The notes below the pieces were generated by a model that worked only from the letters and a program-made list of their open reading frames with translations, was not told where the DNA came from and ran no database searches. A stretch of 32,868 bases of DNA, from contig WFSF01000010.1 of NCBI GenBank assembly GCA_015486155.1, forward strand, positions 1 to 32,868, given 5' to 3'. How positions within the stretch are numbered: the first letter of the stretch is position 1; every line of letters begins with the position of its first letter. Below, one piece after another: positions 32,771-32,868 of this stretch. The translations under genes were made by a program, and so were the position numbers. The DNA comes from Armatimonadota bacterium (GTDB lineage Bacteria; Armatimonadota; Hebobacteria; Hebobacterales; Hebobacteraceae).

Positions 32771-32868
32771 TCAATCCGGCCTTGAGCAGGCTCTGACGCA
32801 CCGCCGAGAGCACGCGCTGCCTCACCTGCTCCGCAGTGCCCGCGATGTTGCACCCCGCGGCCCCCACA
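32757..32868 (-). CDS. nrnA: DHH-family oligoribonuclease/pAp phosphatase, C-terminal end only
   Basis: The last 36 codons of a gene entering from the right edge are visible. They read VGAAGCNIAGTAEQVRQRVL and continue to LLKAGLNEPR. The GAAGC segment fits the end of the DHHA1 GGGH-x-x-AAG motif of NrnA-type DHH phosphoesterases, which degrade nano-RNA and dephosphorylate pAp. The final helix is typical. It overlaps truB by 14 bases. The nrnA-truB-ribF order supports the call, but only a small part of the protein is seen. Confidence 0.7.
   Translation of the reverse strand, partial: VGAAGCNIAGTAEQVRQRVLSAVRQSLLKAGLNEPR

Overview
The window is a GC-rich, densely coded bacterial chromosome segment. 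I see no rRNA, tRNA, insertion sequence, phage gene or CRISPR array. Start codons are ATG or GTG, Shine-Dalgarno sites are mostly GGAG-like, and many genes are coupled by ATGA or GTGA overlaps. The gene mix is a secreted H-X9-DG domain protein, several xylose-isomerase-like TIM barrels, a Gfo/Idh/MocA dehydrogenase, a hexulose-6-phosphate synthase/RraA fusion, a methyl-tetrahydrofolate methyltransferase, and an ADP-forming acyl-CoA synthetase with a DRTGG partner. This fits a little-studied phylum such as Armatimonadota or a Planctomycetes-like candidate lineage. That placement is an inference from gene content, not a phylogenetic result.

Layout. (A) 1-2369, plus strand: 3' part of nnr, a divergent signal-peptidase-II-like gene, and an ImmA/IrrE-like HExxH gene. 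(B) 7396 down to 2416, minus strand: a double-SIS sugar isomerase/deaminase, a HAD phosphatase, a PfkB sugar kinase, RmuC, and a TIM-barrel epimerase. (C) 7649-10011, plus strand: a Gfo/Idh/MocA dehydrogenase divergent from B, a strong terminator hairpin, a near-consensus promoter, and an orphan UgpC/MsmX-type ABC ATPase. (D) 10150-22282, plus strand: a secreted GH42-like protein that appears to lack both catalytic glutamates, gatC, gatA, the HPS-RraA fusion, a ketopantoate-reductase-family enzyme, an AcsE-like methyltransferase, an ADP-forming acyl-CoA synthetase, a DRTGG-domain protein and rimO. (E) 23850 down to 22300, minus strand: a 78-residue membrane peptide, a 266-residue protein of unknown function and a 71-residue protein. 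(F) 24273-28659, plus strand: a secreted alpha-solenoid repeat protein overlapping a secreted NHL-type propeller protein, then another TIM-barrel isomerase. (G) 32868 down to 28656, minus strand: 3' end of a DHH phosphoesterase (nrnA), truB, ribF, a cyclophilin lipoprotein, an H-X9-DG protein and a multi-pass membrane protein.

How the genes may work together. B and C read as a sugar or amino-sugar catabolic locus: isomerise or deaminate, phosphorylate, dephosphorylate, oxidise and import, although no permease is present. D joins one-carbon enzymes (formaldehyde fixation or its reverse, methyl-THF methyl transfer) to acyl-CoA/ATP interconversion, and two of its joins are start/stop overlaps. 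G begins with the widespread nrnA-truB-ribF order.

The parts least explained by known families are the 566-residue solenoid with its propeller neighbour, the long leader behind a consensus minus-strand promoter at about 24160, the GH42-like pseudo-enzyme, and the 266/71-residue pair.
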